DNA from: Candidatus Acidiferrum typicum
GTDB taxonomy: Bacteria; Acidobacteriota; Terriglobia; Acidiferrales; UBA7541
NCBI GenBank assembly: GCA_025463055.1
Contig: JAOAPV010000114.1
Coordinates: 62,001-126,000, forward strand
DNA: 64,000 bases
Direction of reading: 5' to 3'
This document shows, in pieces, positions 1 through 8,927 of this stretch (positions are counted from its first letter, which is position 1; the number at the start of each line of letters is the position of its first letter). The notes beneath the pieces are model-generated. The model ran no database searches. It was not told where the DNA came from and was given only the letters and a program-made list of their open reading frames with translations. Made by a program: the position numbers and the translations under genes.

Positions 1-26
1 AGGGGCGACCGGATCGCCCCTCTTTT
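1..26 (+). terminator. Rho-independent terminator of a gene left of the window
   Basis: An 8-bp perfect stem (bases 1-8 with 14-21, AGGGGCGA/TCGCCCCT) with a 5-nt loop is followed by CTTTT. The T-run lies on the plus-strand side, so it would end a plus-strand gene that lies outside the window. It could also limit read-through into the convergent catalase gene. Confidence 0.6.
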
Positions 27-43
27 GGCCAATACCTAATTGT

Positions 44-805
44 CTATCGATGTGCGGAACGAGACTTGCCTTCTGCTCTCCCTCCCTCGCCCGCGCGAAT
101 CTCTCCGAACGCCGGCGCCTCCACGAACTCCCAGCCATTACCCGAGTTCCAGGGACCGCGCGCATCGCGTTCGCCGTGGTCGCCGACACCCGTTGAATCG
201 TTGAAGTATTGATCGACGAGTTCCGGCGTGGGCGGAATCTGGCCGATCGAAAACGGCTTTTTGCCCAGGCTGTCCAGCGCGAACGCGAAGGACTTCATGT
301 GCGCAATCTCGCGGGTCATCAAGAATTGGAGAGCATCTTTCGTTCCTGGATCATCGCAAAAGTTGATGAGCCGCTCGTAGACAATCTTCGCGCGCGCTTC
401 CGCGGCGATATTGCTGCGCAGATCGACGTCTAGCTCGCCGGTGATCTTCAAATAGTCGGCCGTCCATGGCGTGCCCATGGAATTGCAGAGCGTCGCGCCA
501 CCACCGCCGGCGATGGCCACCAAGGGGTCGGATTCGGCGGCAGTAGCGGACTTCTTCATAGGCTTCAGATGCATGCGCGCCAGTGTGCCGACGATTTCCA
601 AGTGGCTTAGTTCCTCGGTGCCGATGTCCATTAGCAAATCTTGCCGGTCAGGATCATCGCAATTCAGACCCTGAATGGAATATTGCAGAGCTGCGGCCAG
701 CTCGCCGTTCGCGCCGCCAAACTGCTCGAGCAGCATGTTGCCAAACCGGGGTTCGGGCGTGCCGACGTTCACGGTGTACATCAATCTTTTCACGTGGTGA
801 TACAT
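44..805 (-). CDS. Manganese catalase (non-haem, ferritin-like)
   Basis: Predicted 253-residue dimanganese catalase, which would convert hydrogen peroxide to water and oxygen in the cytoplasm. The five expected metal ligands are visible with family spacing: E35, E65-x2-H68, then E136 and H169 (33 apart). The reading frame stays open upstream to about 1066, but that part looks non-coding. The ATG at 803-805 is preceded by AAGAAAGGAAACGAG, a good ribosome site, and starts the family-like MYHHVKRLMY. It is divergent from enolase. The last 60 residues are polar and probably a flexible tail. Family assignment is from recognised sequence; activity is inferred. Confidence 0.88.
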   Translation of the reverse strand: MYHHVKRLMYTVNVGTPEPRFGNMLLEQFGGANGELAAALQYSIQGLNCDDPDRQDLLMDIGTEELSHLEIVGTLARMHLKPMKKSATAAESDPLVAIAGGGGATLCNSMGTPWTADYLKITGELDVDLRSNIAAEARAKIVYERLINFCDDPGTKDALQFLMTREIAHMKSFAFALDSLGKKPFSIGQIPPTPELVDQYFNDSTGVGDHGERDARGPWNSGNGWEFVEAPAFGEIRAGEGGRAEGKSRSAHR

Positions 806-1015
806 CTCGTTTCCTTTCTTGAAGTTTTTGAGAGTCCCAAACACGAGGAAGGCGAGAGCATGAGGATGCAGGACCCATTGTCCCTTTATCGACGCATTTC
901 TCTGGCCGAGATATGCGGAGGAGACCGCAATTGCGAAGGGGTTTCGGTGTAGGAAGGCGCAGGGTGTGTGTGCGTGTGCAAATTTCTGTAGAATAGTCGG
1001 CTCACATTCGTTTAG

Positions 1016-2344
<1,329 letters not shown>

Positions 2345-2382
2345 GCAGTGCACTTGAGCTTGACCGCGCTTAGTTCGCGTAG

Positions 2383-2922
2383 TTAAGGTTGGCGCTGAAC
2401 CGACGTTTCGGTTGCTGCTGGGTTGTTCAACGCGATTGGCCCATTGTGGCGCACCCAGAGTGGCGGTTGAATACGGCCCCGTTTGGCCGCGACCCGCAGC
2501 AGAAGAATCGCGACACCAAGGCACGATAGCACAGCAACAACGGACGCCTCCGGGCCGAAGGAACCGCCGGTGAGAATTACTGGGCCGGTCAAGCTTCCTT
2601 GTGTGAGCGCGTTCTTTGCGGTGAAGCCGGAGACGGAAAGTCCGTAAAGGGAGCCCTCGGAAAAATTCCAGCCGGCGTGCAGGCCCATAGGAAACCATAA
2701 GCGCCCGGTGAGCACATAAGCGGCGGCGAGGAGTACTCCCGCTTCAAGCGTAATGGCGAGTGAACTTGTGACGGTGGCGCCGGGATTGAACGCGTGCGCA
2801 GCGCCGAAGAACGCCGAAGAGATAATCACAGCGATCCAGGTGCCGCCGACCATTTGCACCATGCGGAAGAGGAAACCGCGAATCAATGTTTCTTCGATCG
2901 TTGCGGCGAGAAGAGCGCTCAA
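2383..2922 (-). pseudogene. CPBP-family intramembrane metalloprotease, 5'-truncated
   Basis: 179 residues carrying the core of the CPBP (CAAX protease/bacteriocin-processing, ABI) family: EETLIRG near residue 10, FFGAAHAFNP near 40 and HAGWNF near 93, which supply the expected Glu and His active-site residues. The family normally has two or more membrane helices before the EExxxR motif. Here the frame begins only nine residues before it, with a TTG codon, and an in-frame stop lies shortly upstream (roughly 60-70 bases). Upstream bases in another frame encode a short hydrophobic run (FSIAFSGFCAFIIC), which hints at a frameshift. It is probably a relic; a short functional variant is possible. 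Confidence 0.6.
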
Positions 2923-3135
2923 TGCCCGGCACCGAGCCCGACCGTGCTTCCTCGTGCTTGCAGATGATAAACGCGCAAAAGCCAGAGAACGCTATCGAAA
3001 ATGGGCCTCGGAAGGCCACGGGAATTGAGCTTGCGCGCTGGTCACATATACGAGCCAAGAGCGCGGAAAGTCTCCGTACCACCAATCACGAGGGATTAAA
3101 GTGACGCGCAGAGGCACGCCAGCGTAACGGCCCCG

Positions 3136-3810
3136 CTATCTCGGGCCGAGGTACGTGACGTGGGCGTACGTGCCGGTTCTCGCGTTGTAGGCCAAATACC
3201 AGACCGGGTGGTCCGGATCTTCGTAGATCACGATGGGGTCGTTGTTCCAGTACCAATCAAAGACATAATCGTAGTCATACGGAGCTACGCCGAAATAAAA
3301 ATTGTTGAACCAGAAGCGATCGCGGTCTCCTCCGCCAAGATGGTACTCATGTTCGCGGCCGAAGCCGCCGGGGAAGCGCCCGTGTTCCCATGGATGATCA
3401 ATGTGATAGTGTTCGTCGCCGCGGCCGGAATCATGGCCGACCCAGGTGTCATCGTGGTGAACGTGGGGCACCTCCGGATGATTAGGCTGATCGCGGAAAG
3501 AGCGACGATCTTGCGGGCGTGCCTCTTGCGGACGCCCTTCTTGCGGACGGCTCTCTTGCGGACGACCCTCTTGAGGGCGGCCTTGAGGCGCGCGATTGTC
3601 CGCTGAGCGATTGTCCTGCGCGCGATTCTCCGGGCGGGACGGAGCGCTTCGCGCCGGAGGAGGGCCGTGCGCCGGAACGTGGCCGCCGCCGACATCGTGA
3701 GACCCACCGTGTTGCTGTTCGCCACGCGGTGCCTGGCCGCCCCTTTCCTGCGTAAAAGCTGGCGCGGCAAATGCGAAAAGTAGCGCGAAGGAAGCTATCA
3801 GAATCTTCAT
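3136..3810 (-). CDS. Secreted protein with PQEGR tandem repeats and His/Asp/Tyr-rich tail
   Basis: 224 residues, family not recognised. The start is placed at the ATG of [11 protein letters not shown], which begins a clean signal peptide (hydrophobic core ending APAFTQ) so the product is probably exported. Residues of roughly 40-110 are low complexity with five-residue tandem units of the type [15 protein letters not shown], encoded by 15-bp repeats near 3509-3592. The second half is rich in His, Asp, Trp and Tyr (for example [16 protein letters not shown]) and ends in YLGPR. Such composition may bind metal or cell-wall polymers, but that is speculation. It stands alone between the CPBP relic and the ABC operon. 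Confidence 0.6.
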   Translation of the reverse strand: MKILIASFALLFAFAAPAFTQERGGQAPRGEQQHGGSHDVGGGHVPAHGPPPARSAPSRPENRAQDNRSADNRAPQGRPQEGRPQESRPQEGRPQEARPQDRRSFRDQPNHPEVPHVHHDDTWVGHDSGRGDEHYHIDHPWEHGRFPGGFGREHEYHLGGGDRDRFWFNNFYFGVAPYDYDYVFDWYWNNDPIVIYEDPDHPVWYLAYNARTGTYAHVTYLGPR

Positions 3811-3955
3811 GGAGAGACCTCTCGTACTCAATTAGCGAAGTCAATTTAGCATCGCCGTGAGCCGAAGACTTTAGGTCATTCCCTGTAATCTCAGACGTAC
3901 GGAGCGGTATCGCGCGTTTCAGTAGGGTCCCGTCAGATCAGCGTAGTCCGCTAAG

Positions 3956-4897
3956 TCATAAGGACTTAGAGGCGCGAAAGGCGCGGACCACCGCGGTCGC
4001 GTCGCGCTGATCGGCATCGACTTCGGCGTTGAGGTGGCGCATTTCCTCGGCAGAAATTCTATTCGCAAGATCTGCCAGCGCCGACCGGAGTTGCGGAAAT
4101 TTCGCGAAGGCGTCCAGGCGAACTATGGGGACCGCATCATAAGGCGGGAAATAATGCTTGTCGTCGACGAGCGGGACGAGATGGAGAGCATCAATCAAAC
4201 CGTCGGTGGAATTGCCTGCAACAATGTCGACTTTCTTATCGACGAGCGCGCGGTAAATGAGGCCGAGGTCCATCACACTCGGCGGCGCGGCAAAATGCAG
4301 GCCGTAGAGTTGGCTCCAGCCTTTAAAGCCGTCGGGACGCTCAAGAAATTCGTAACCAAAGCCGGCGCGCATTTTGGATGCGTACGGGACGATGTCACTC
4401 GTGTTGCGAAGGTGCAGCTGCTGGGCATCTTGACCACGGACGACCATGGCAAAGGTGTTTTCGAAACCGAGCGGCTCGGTGACTTCGAGATTGAAACGCT
4501 GCGCATATCCTTGTTTCACGCGGTTATAGACATCGTGCGGCTCGCGGCTCGGGGATTCGTTGAGCACGGCCGTGAGAGCGGTCCCGGTATATTCAACGTA
4601 CAAATCGAGGTCGCCGGAGAGAAGAGCTTTTTGGCAGAGGAGCGTGCCGCCGAGATTGGATTTGCGTTCGACGCGTAGGCCGGTTCGGGCCTCGATGTGT
4701 TGCGCGACAAGCTCTGCAAGAATGACTTGCTCAGTGAAGAATTTCGATCCGATGGTCAGGTGAGGCTTTTTATTTTCGCGGCAGCCGGAGAACAAACACG
4801 TAAGAATTAAGAAAAGGATAAAGCAGAAACGCAGGATACGCGGAGCAAACGCAGAGGAGAGTGGGCGGCGCATGGTGGAATTTAACATATAGTTCAT
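3956..4897 (-). CDS. ABC transporter substrate-binding lipoprotein, glycine betaine/choline (OpuAC/OsmF) type
   Basis: 313 residues. A membrane-targeting segment ends in LFSGC, a lipobox, so the mature protein is probably an inner-membrane-anchored lipoprotein. The body begins with LTIGSKFFTEQVILAEL, the hallmark of the quaternary-amine binding family, followed by GTLLCQKALLSGDLDLYVEYTGT and NSTDGLI. It would present betaine, choline or a related osmolyte to the permease encoded just upstream. It is the third gene of the operon, with 57 bases between the permease stop and this start. Exact ligand cannot be told from the sequence. Confidence 0.85.
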   Translation of the reverse strand: MNYMLNSTMRRPLSSAFAPRILRFCFILFLILTCLFSGCRENKKPHLTIGSKFFTEQVILAELVAQHIEARTGLRVERKSNLGGTLLCQKALLSGDLDLYVEYTGTALTAVLNESPSREPHDVYNRVKQGYAQRFNLEVTEPLGFENTFAMVVRGQDAQQLHLRNTSDIVPYASKMRAGFGYEFLERPDGFKGWSQLYGLHFAAPPSVMDLGLIYRALVDKKVDIVAGNSTDGLIDALHLVPLVDDKHYFPPYDAVPIVRLDAFAKFPQLRSALADLANRISAEEMRHLNAEVDADQRDATAVVRAFRASKSL

Positions 4898-4954
4898 GGA
4901 GAGCGGAGCGCAGACGGTTGCAGACTAAACGAGACGAGTTTGAGCGGAACGGCG

Positions 4955-5587
4955 CTAAACGATTTTGAGGCGGCGCTCTAACCAGCCGAGTAGGAGGTCC
5001 GCAGCAATGGCCAGGAGTGCAGCGGGAATCGCGCCAGCGAGAATTACAGCGTCGCTGACCATGGCTACACCACGGAAGATGAACGTGCCGAGCCCGCCTG
5101 CGCCAATAGCCGCCGCGATCGTGGCGACGCCGATGGTGATGATTGTCGCAGTACGAATACCGGCGAGAATGACGGCGCGAGCGAGCGGTAAGCGAACGCG
5201 CCAGAGGATTTGGGATTGCGTCATGCCCATAGCTTCGGCGGCTTCGAGTACGGCGGGATCAATCCCGGTTAGGCCTACATACGTATTACGAAGTATCGGA
5301 AGCAGCGCATACAGAACGAGCGCGACGATCGCAGTGCGACGTCCGATGCCGCCGATGAACGGAATAGGAATCAGGAAGCCGAAAAGGGCAAGGCTCGGGA
5401 TCGTTTGAAAAATACTGGCAATGCCGAGCGCGAAATTGCGTAGCGTTGTACGGTGAACGATGACCATGCCGAGCGGAACAGCGATAGCAATCGCAAAGGC
5501 CATGGCGACTACGACCAGGGCCAGATGATTGGCGGTGGCTCCTAGGATTTCGGCACGATGCTCGATGAAAAATCGCCAGGCGCTCAT
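4955..5587 (-). CDS. ABC transporter permease, glycine betaine/choline (OpuB/OsmW) type
   Basis: 210 residues with five or six membrane helices and the permease EAA-type loop around AAEAMGMTQSQILWRVRLPLARAVILAGIR-like sequence near residues 115-145, which contacts the ATPase. It is the standard length for the single-domain permeases of the quaternary amine uptake family. Its ATG overlaps the upstream ATPase stop by four bases (ATGA), so translation is probably coupled. Only one permease gene is present, suggesting a homodimer. Confidence 0.87.
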   Translation of the reverse strand: MSAWRFFIEHRAEILGATANHLALVVVAMAFAIAIAVPLGMVIVHRTTLRNFALGIASIFQTIPSLALFGFLIPIPFIGGIGRRTAIVALVLYALLPILRNTYVGLTGIDPAVLEAAEAMGMTQSQILWRVRLPLARAVILAGIRTATIITIGVATIAAAIGAGGLGTFIFRGVAMVSDAVILAGAIPAALLAIAADLLLGWLERRLKIV

Positions 5588-6369
5588 GCTTTCGAACCGG
5601 CAAGCGGAGCGAGAGACGCGGTGAAAGCTCGCACCTCAGGATGGTCGATACGAGAAAATTCCTGCGGAGTGGCATCCGCGACGATGCGGCCACCTTCGAG
5701 CAAGATTATCCGCGAAGCGAGGAGCAGCGCCTCGCGGAGGTCGTGAGTGACGAACACAATTGTCTTGCCAAGGCGATGAGCGAGAGCGCTAAATTCACGC
5801 TGAAGCTCCGCCCGGGTCACGGGATCAAGTGCACCGAATGGCTCGTCCATGAGAAGAATGGGCGGATCGACCGCGAGCGCACGGGCAACGCCAACCCGCT
5901 GGCGTTGGCCGCCAGAAAGTTCGTGCGGCTTTCGCGAGGCAAATTCGGCAGGGTCAAGCCCTACCAGCATCAATAGCTCATTAACACGCGCGGTGGTCCG
6001 GGCGGCATCCCACTTTTCGAGGGAAGGAACAAGCGCGATGTTTTCGGCAACCGTGAAGTGAGGAAAAAGCCCCGCATCTTGAATGACATAGCCTATTCCC
6101 CGACGTAAGCGGATGGGGTCCCATTCGGTGGTTGGGCACCCGCGGACGATGACTTGGCCGCCCGTGGGAACGAGCAGGCGATTGATTAATCTCAAGAGCG
6201 TGGTTTTGCCGCTGCCGCTGCGGCCGAGGAGCAGGAGGGTCTGACCAGCAGCCACGGAAAAGCGGATTTGACTAACAATTGTGTGATGGGCAGTACCGTT
6301 AATACTGTATGTTACATCCTCAAAGTGAATGGTAGGGTCAGCTTTCTCTGGAACGGTTTTCGGGTTCAT
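5584..6369 (-). CDS. ABC transporter ATP-binding protein, glycine betaine/choline (OpuBA/OsmV) type
   Basis: 261 residues from the ATG at 6367-6369; the frame is open further upstream but the extension does not look coding. Walker A is [11 protein letters not shown], the signature LSGGQRQRVGVARAL, and Walker B ILLMDEPFGALD, followed by the H-loop FVTHD. No C-terminal CBS domains follow, so the osmosensing module of ProV/OpuA ATPases is absent. It is the first gene of a three-gene operon, divergent from egtB with about 130 bases between them that must hold both promoters. The DEPFGALD form is typical of osmolyte and metal importers. Confidence 0.88.
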   Translation of the reverse strand: MNPKTVPEKADPTIHFEDVTYSINGTAHHTIVSQIRFSVAAGQTLLLLGRSGSGKTTLLRLINRLLVPTGGQVIVRGCPTTEWDPIRLRRGIGYVIQDAGLFPHFTVAENIALVPSLEKWDAARTTARVNELLMLVGLDPAEFASRKPHELSGGQRQRVGVARALAVDPPILLMDEPFGALDPVTRAELQREFSALAHRLGKTIVFVTHDLREALLLASRIILLEGGRIVADATPQEFSRIDHPEVRAFTASLAPLAGSKA

Positions 6370-6501
6370 TTGGATTGACACTCGGCGCACCCGCGAGCGA
6401 ACATAATATAGTTCACTCAGCCTCCTGACCGTCGAGATTTCGCAGACGAATCTTGATGCATCGGAGCAGCGGATGCCGCATCCAATGGGAGGAGCATACG
6501 C

Positions 6502-7833
6502 ATGGGAGCCTCGGCTAGCGCTGTCCGCATTCGGCACGACCTTCACACCCGCCTTATAAACGCGCGCAAACGTACAGACGATGTATTCCGCATAGTGCGG
6601 GAAGATGCTCTATACGATCGGCCGATTGCCGAGCGGCATCGGATTATTTTTTACATTGGCCACGTCGAAGCTTTCGATTGGAATTTGCTGGCGCAGCGCG
6701 CGTTTGGCCTGCAATCGTTTCACCCTTCCTTCGATCAACTTTTTGCCTTTGGAATCGATCCAGTTGGCGGAGGCTTGCCTACAGACGCGCCATCGGACTG
6801 GCCGACGCGCGAAGAGGTTGATCGCTATACCGATCAACTGAAGAGCGAATTGGATCAAGCGATCGCTCACGCTCTGCGACGTCCCTCGGATGGGCATCCG
6901 CAACTGGCGGCGATGCTGGAAGTGGCCGTAGAGCATCGATTGATGCACGCGGAGACGCTGGCGTACATGCTGCACCAGCTTCCGGCGGAGAAGAAGATTC
7001 CTGCGGCGCACGAAGCGGTGTGGAAGACGCCGCGGGCGAAGTCACACCTCATTGAAATTCCAGCAGGGCGCGCGACCCTCGGACTTCGGCGAGTGAATGG
7101 TGACGAGTTTGGCTGGGACAATGAATTCGAAGCGCACGAAGTGCGCGTGGCGGACTTCGCGATCGACAACTACAACGTAAAGAACCGCGACTTCATATCG
7201 TTTGTACAGGCCGGCGGATATTCCGAGCCATCACTGTGGGATAAAGAATCGTGGGAGTGGAAAGAAAAAGAAGGCGTGAAGCATCCGGCTTTTTGGCGGC
7301 GGGCAGGAAATTTGTGGGTATATCGCACGATGTTTGGGGAGATTCAACTCCCGATGGACTGGCCGGTGTACGTGAGTCACGCGGAGGCCACAGCGTACGC
7401 AAAATGGCTCGGGCGCAAGCTGCCAACCGAGGAACAGTTTCATCGTGCGGCGTACGGGACGTCAGACTCTGAGGTAGAGCGGAATTATCCCTGGGGCGAC
7501 GAAGCGCCGGACGGGCGCTACGGGAATTTTGATTTTGGTCATTGGGATCCCAGCCCAGTGGGATCGTATCCACGCGGGGCGAGCGCATGTGGCGTTCATG
7601 ATCTGCTCGGCAACGGCTGGGAATGGACACGCACGGAATTCAAACCATTTCCCGGATTTGCGGCTATGCCGTTTTATCCCGGATACTCGGCGAATTTTTT
7701 CGATGGCAAGCATTACGTTATGAAGGGCGGTTCGCCGCGCACGGCTGCTTGCATGCTGCGGCGATCGTTCCGCAACTGGTTCCAGCCGCATTACCCGTAT
7801 GTGTACGCAACCTTCCGTTGCGTCGAGGACTAA
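6502..7833 (+). CDS. egtB: Ergothioneine sulfoxide synthase EgtB-like (DinB + FGE-sulfatase domains)
   Basis: 443 residues. The N-terminal DinB-like helical bundle carries the iron-binding His set: H54 in YIGHVEAFDW and H145-x3-H149-x-E151. The C-terminal half is a formylglycine-generating-enzyme/sulfatase-modifying fold (GRATLGLRRVNGDEFGWDNE near 185; GNGWEWT near 370). EgtB joins a thiol donor to trimethyl-histidine using iron and oxygen. RBS GGGAGGAG lies seven bases before the ATG. egtD follows after 43 bases. No egtA or egtC is nearby, which fits the type II EgtBs that can take cysteine directly; donor choice is inference. Confidence 0.9.
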   Translation: MGASASAVRIRHDLHTRLINARKRTDDVFRIVREDALYDRPIAERHRIIFYIGHVEAFDWNLLAQRAFGLQSFHPSFDQLFAFGIDPVGGGLPTDAPSDWPTREEVDRYTDQLKSELDQAIAHALRRPSDGHPQLAAMLEVAVEHRLMHAETLAYMLHQLPAEKKIPAAHEAVWKTPRAKSHLIEIPAGRATLGLRRVNGDEFGWDNEFEAHEVRVADFAIDNYNVKNRDFISFVQAGGYSEPSLWDKESWEWKEKEGVKHPAFWRRAGNLWVYRTMFGEIQLPMDWPVYVSHAEATAYAKWLGRKLPTEEQFHRAAYGTSDSEVERNYPWGDEAPDGRYGNFDFGHWDPSPVGSYPRGASACGVHDLLGNGWEWTRTEFKPFPGFAAMPFYPGYSANFFDGKHYVMKGGSPRTAACMLRRSFRNWFQPHYPYVYATFRCVED

Positions 7834-7876
7834 TCCAGGACTAATCCAGTAAATCCCAGGCCCTTGGGAGCCATTC

Positions 7877-8848
7877 ATGCTGACTTACCAAACTCTTCCC
7901 GCCCGACATGTGTCCGAATTTGCCGCGGCAGTGCGCGAAGGCCTGCTGAAGCCGGGGCAACGCGAGCTGCCGTCGAAATATTTGTACGACGAGGTGGGCT
8001 CGGCACTGTTCGAGACCATTTGCCTTTTGCCGGAGTATGGGTTGACGCGCGCAGACGCGCGACTGTTGCAAACACACGCGCAGGAAATTGTTGACCGGCT
8101 GCCTTCGCCGATTCACGTCGCGGAGCTTGGCAGCGGAAGCGGAAAAAAAACGCGATGGATTTTGGAGGCGCTCTCGCGCCGTCAACGAACGTACTATTTC
8201 CCGATCGAGATTTCGCCCGCGGCCCTGGCGGCTTGCGAGAAGGAATTGGGCCAGATCGACATGGTGAGTATGGTGGGTTATGAGCAGCCCTATTTAGAGG
8301 GCCTGCGCGCCGTGGCCCAGGGCCGCGATGAAGGTGACCACCTGCTCGTCCTTTTTTTGGGCAGCACGATTGGTAATTTCGACCGTGCGGCGGGCGAAGA
8401 TTTCTTGCACGAGGTTCGGGAAATACTGCAACCCGGCGATGCTTTGCTGCTTGGGACGGATTTGGAAAAGGATACCGCGACGCAGTTGTTGGCCTACAAC
8501 GATCCGGCTGGTGTGACTGCGGCGTTCAATTTGAATGTGCTGGCACGCATCAATCGAGAGCTGGGCGCGGATTTTGATTTATCTTTCTTCAGGCATGAGG
8601 CGCGCTGGAATTATGAGGAGCGCCGGATTGAGATGCATCTGCGTTCGATGCGCCGTCAAAGCGTAAGAATTCCTTTAGCTAACTTGCGGCTAATGCTCAA
8701 TGAGGGCGAAACGATTTGGACCGAAAGCTCGCACAAGTACCAGCCTGAAGAAGTTGTGCGCATGGCCGAGCGCACCGGATTCCAATGCAAGGGCCAGTGG
8801 ATCGATGAAGAGTGGCCCTTCGCTCAAAATTTGCTGATTGTAGTGTAG
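7877..8848 (+). CDS. egtD: L-histidine N-alpha-methyltransferase
   Basis: 323 residues, normal length for EgtD, the SAM-dependent enzyme that trimethylates histidine to hercynine, the first step of ergothioneine synthesis. Visible motifs are LPSKYLYDEVGSALFE near residue 31, the SAM loop HVAELGSGSGKKT near 80, and LVLFLGSTIGNF near 155. RBS GGGAG precedes the ATG. It lies directly downstream of egtB and the two should be co-transcribed. The final step (EgtE C-S lyase) is not encoded in this window. Confidence 0.93.
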   Translation: MLTYQTLPARHVSEFAAAVREGLLKPGQRELPSKYLYDEVGSALFETICLLPEYGLTRADARLLQTHAQEIVDRLPSPIHVAELGSGSGKKTRWILEALSRRQRTYYFPIEISPAALAACEKELGQIDMVSMVGYEQPYLEGLRAVAQGRDEGDHLLVLFLGSTIGNFDRAAGEDFLHEVREILQPGDALLLGTDLEKDTATQLLAYNDPAGVTAAFNLNVLARINRELGADFDLSFFRHEARWNYEERRIEMHLRSMRRQSVRIPLANLRLMLNEGETIWTESSHKYQPEEVVRMAERTGFQCKGQWIDEEWPFAQNLLIVV

Positions 8849-8927
8849 CTAGACTTCTTAAGGCAGAAAACAGGTCGCGCCCGCCAGTTATCACACCTGC
8901 AGGTCCAGGTTCAGCGTTAAGGCAGGT

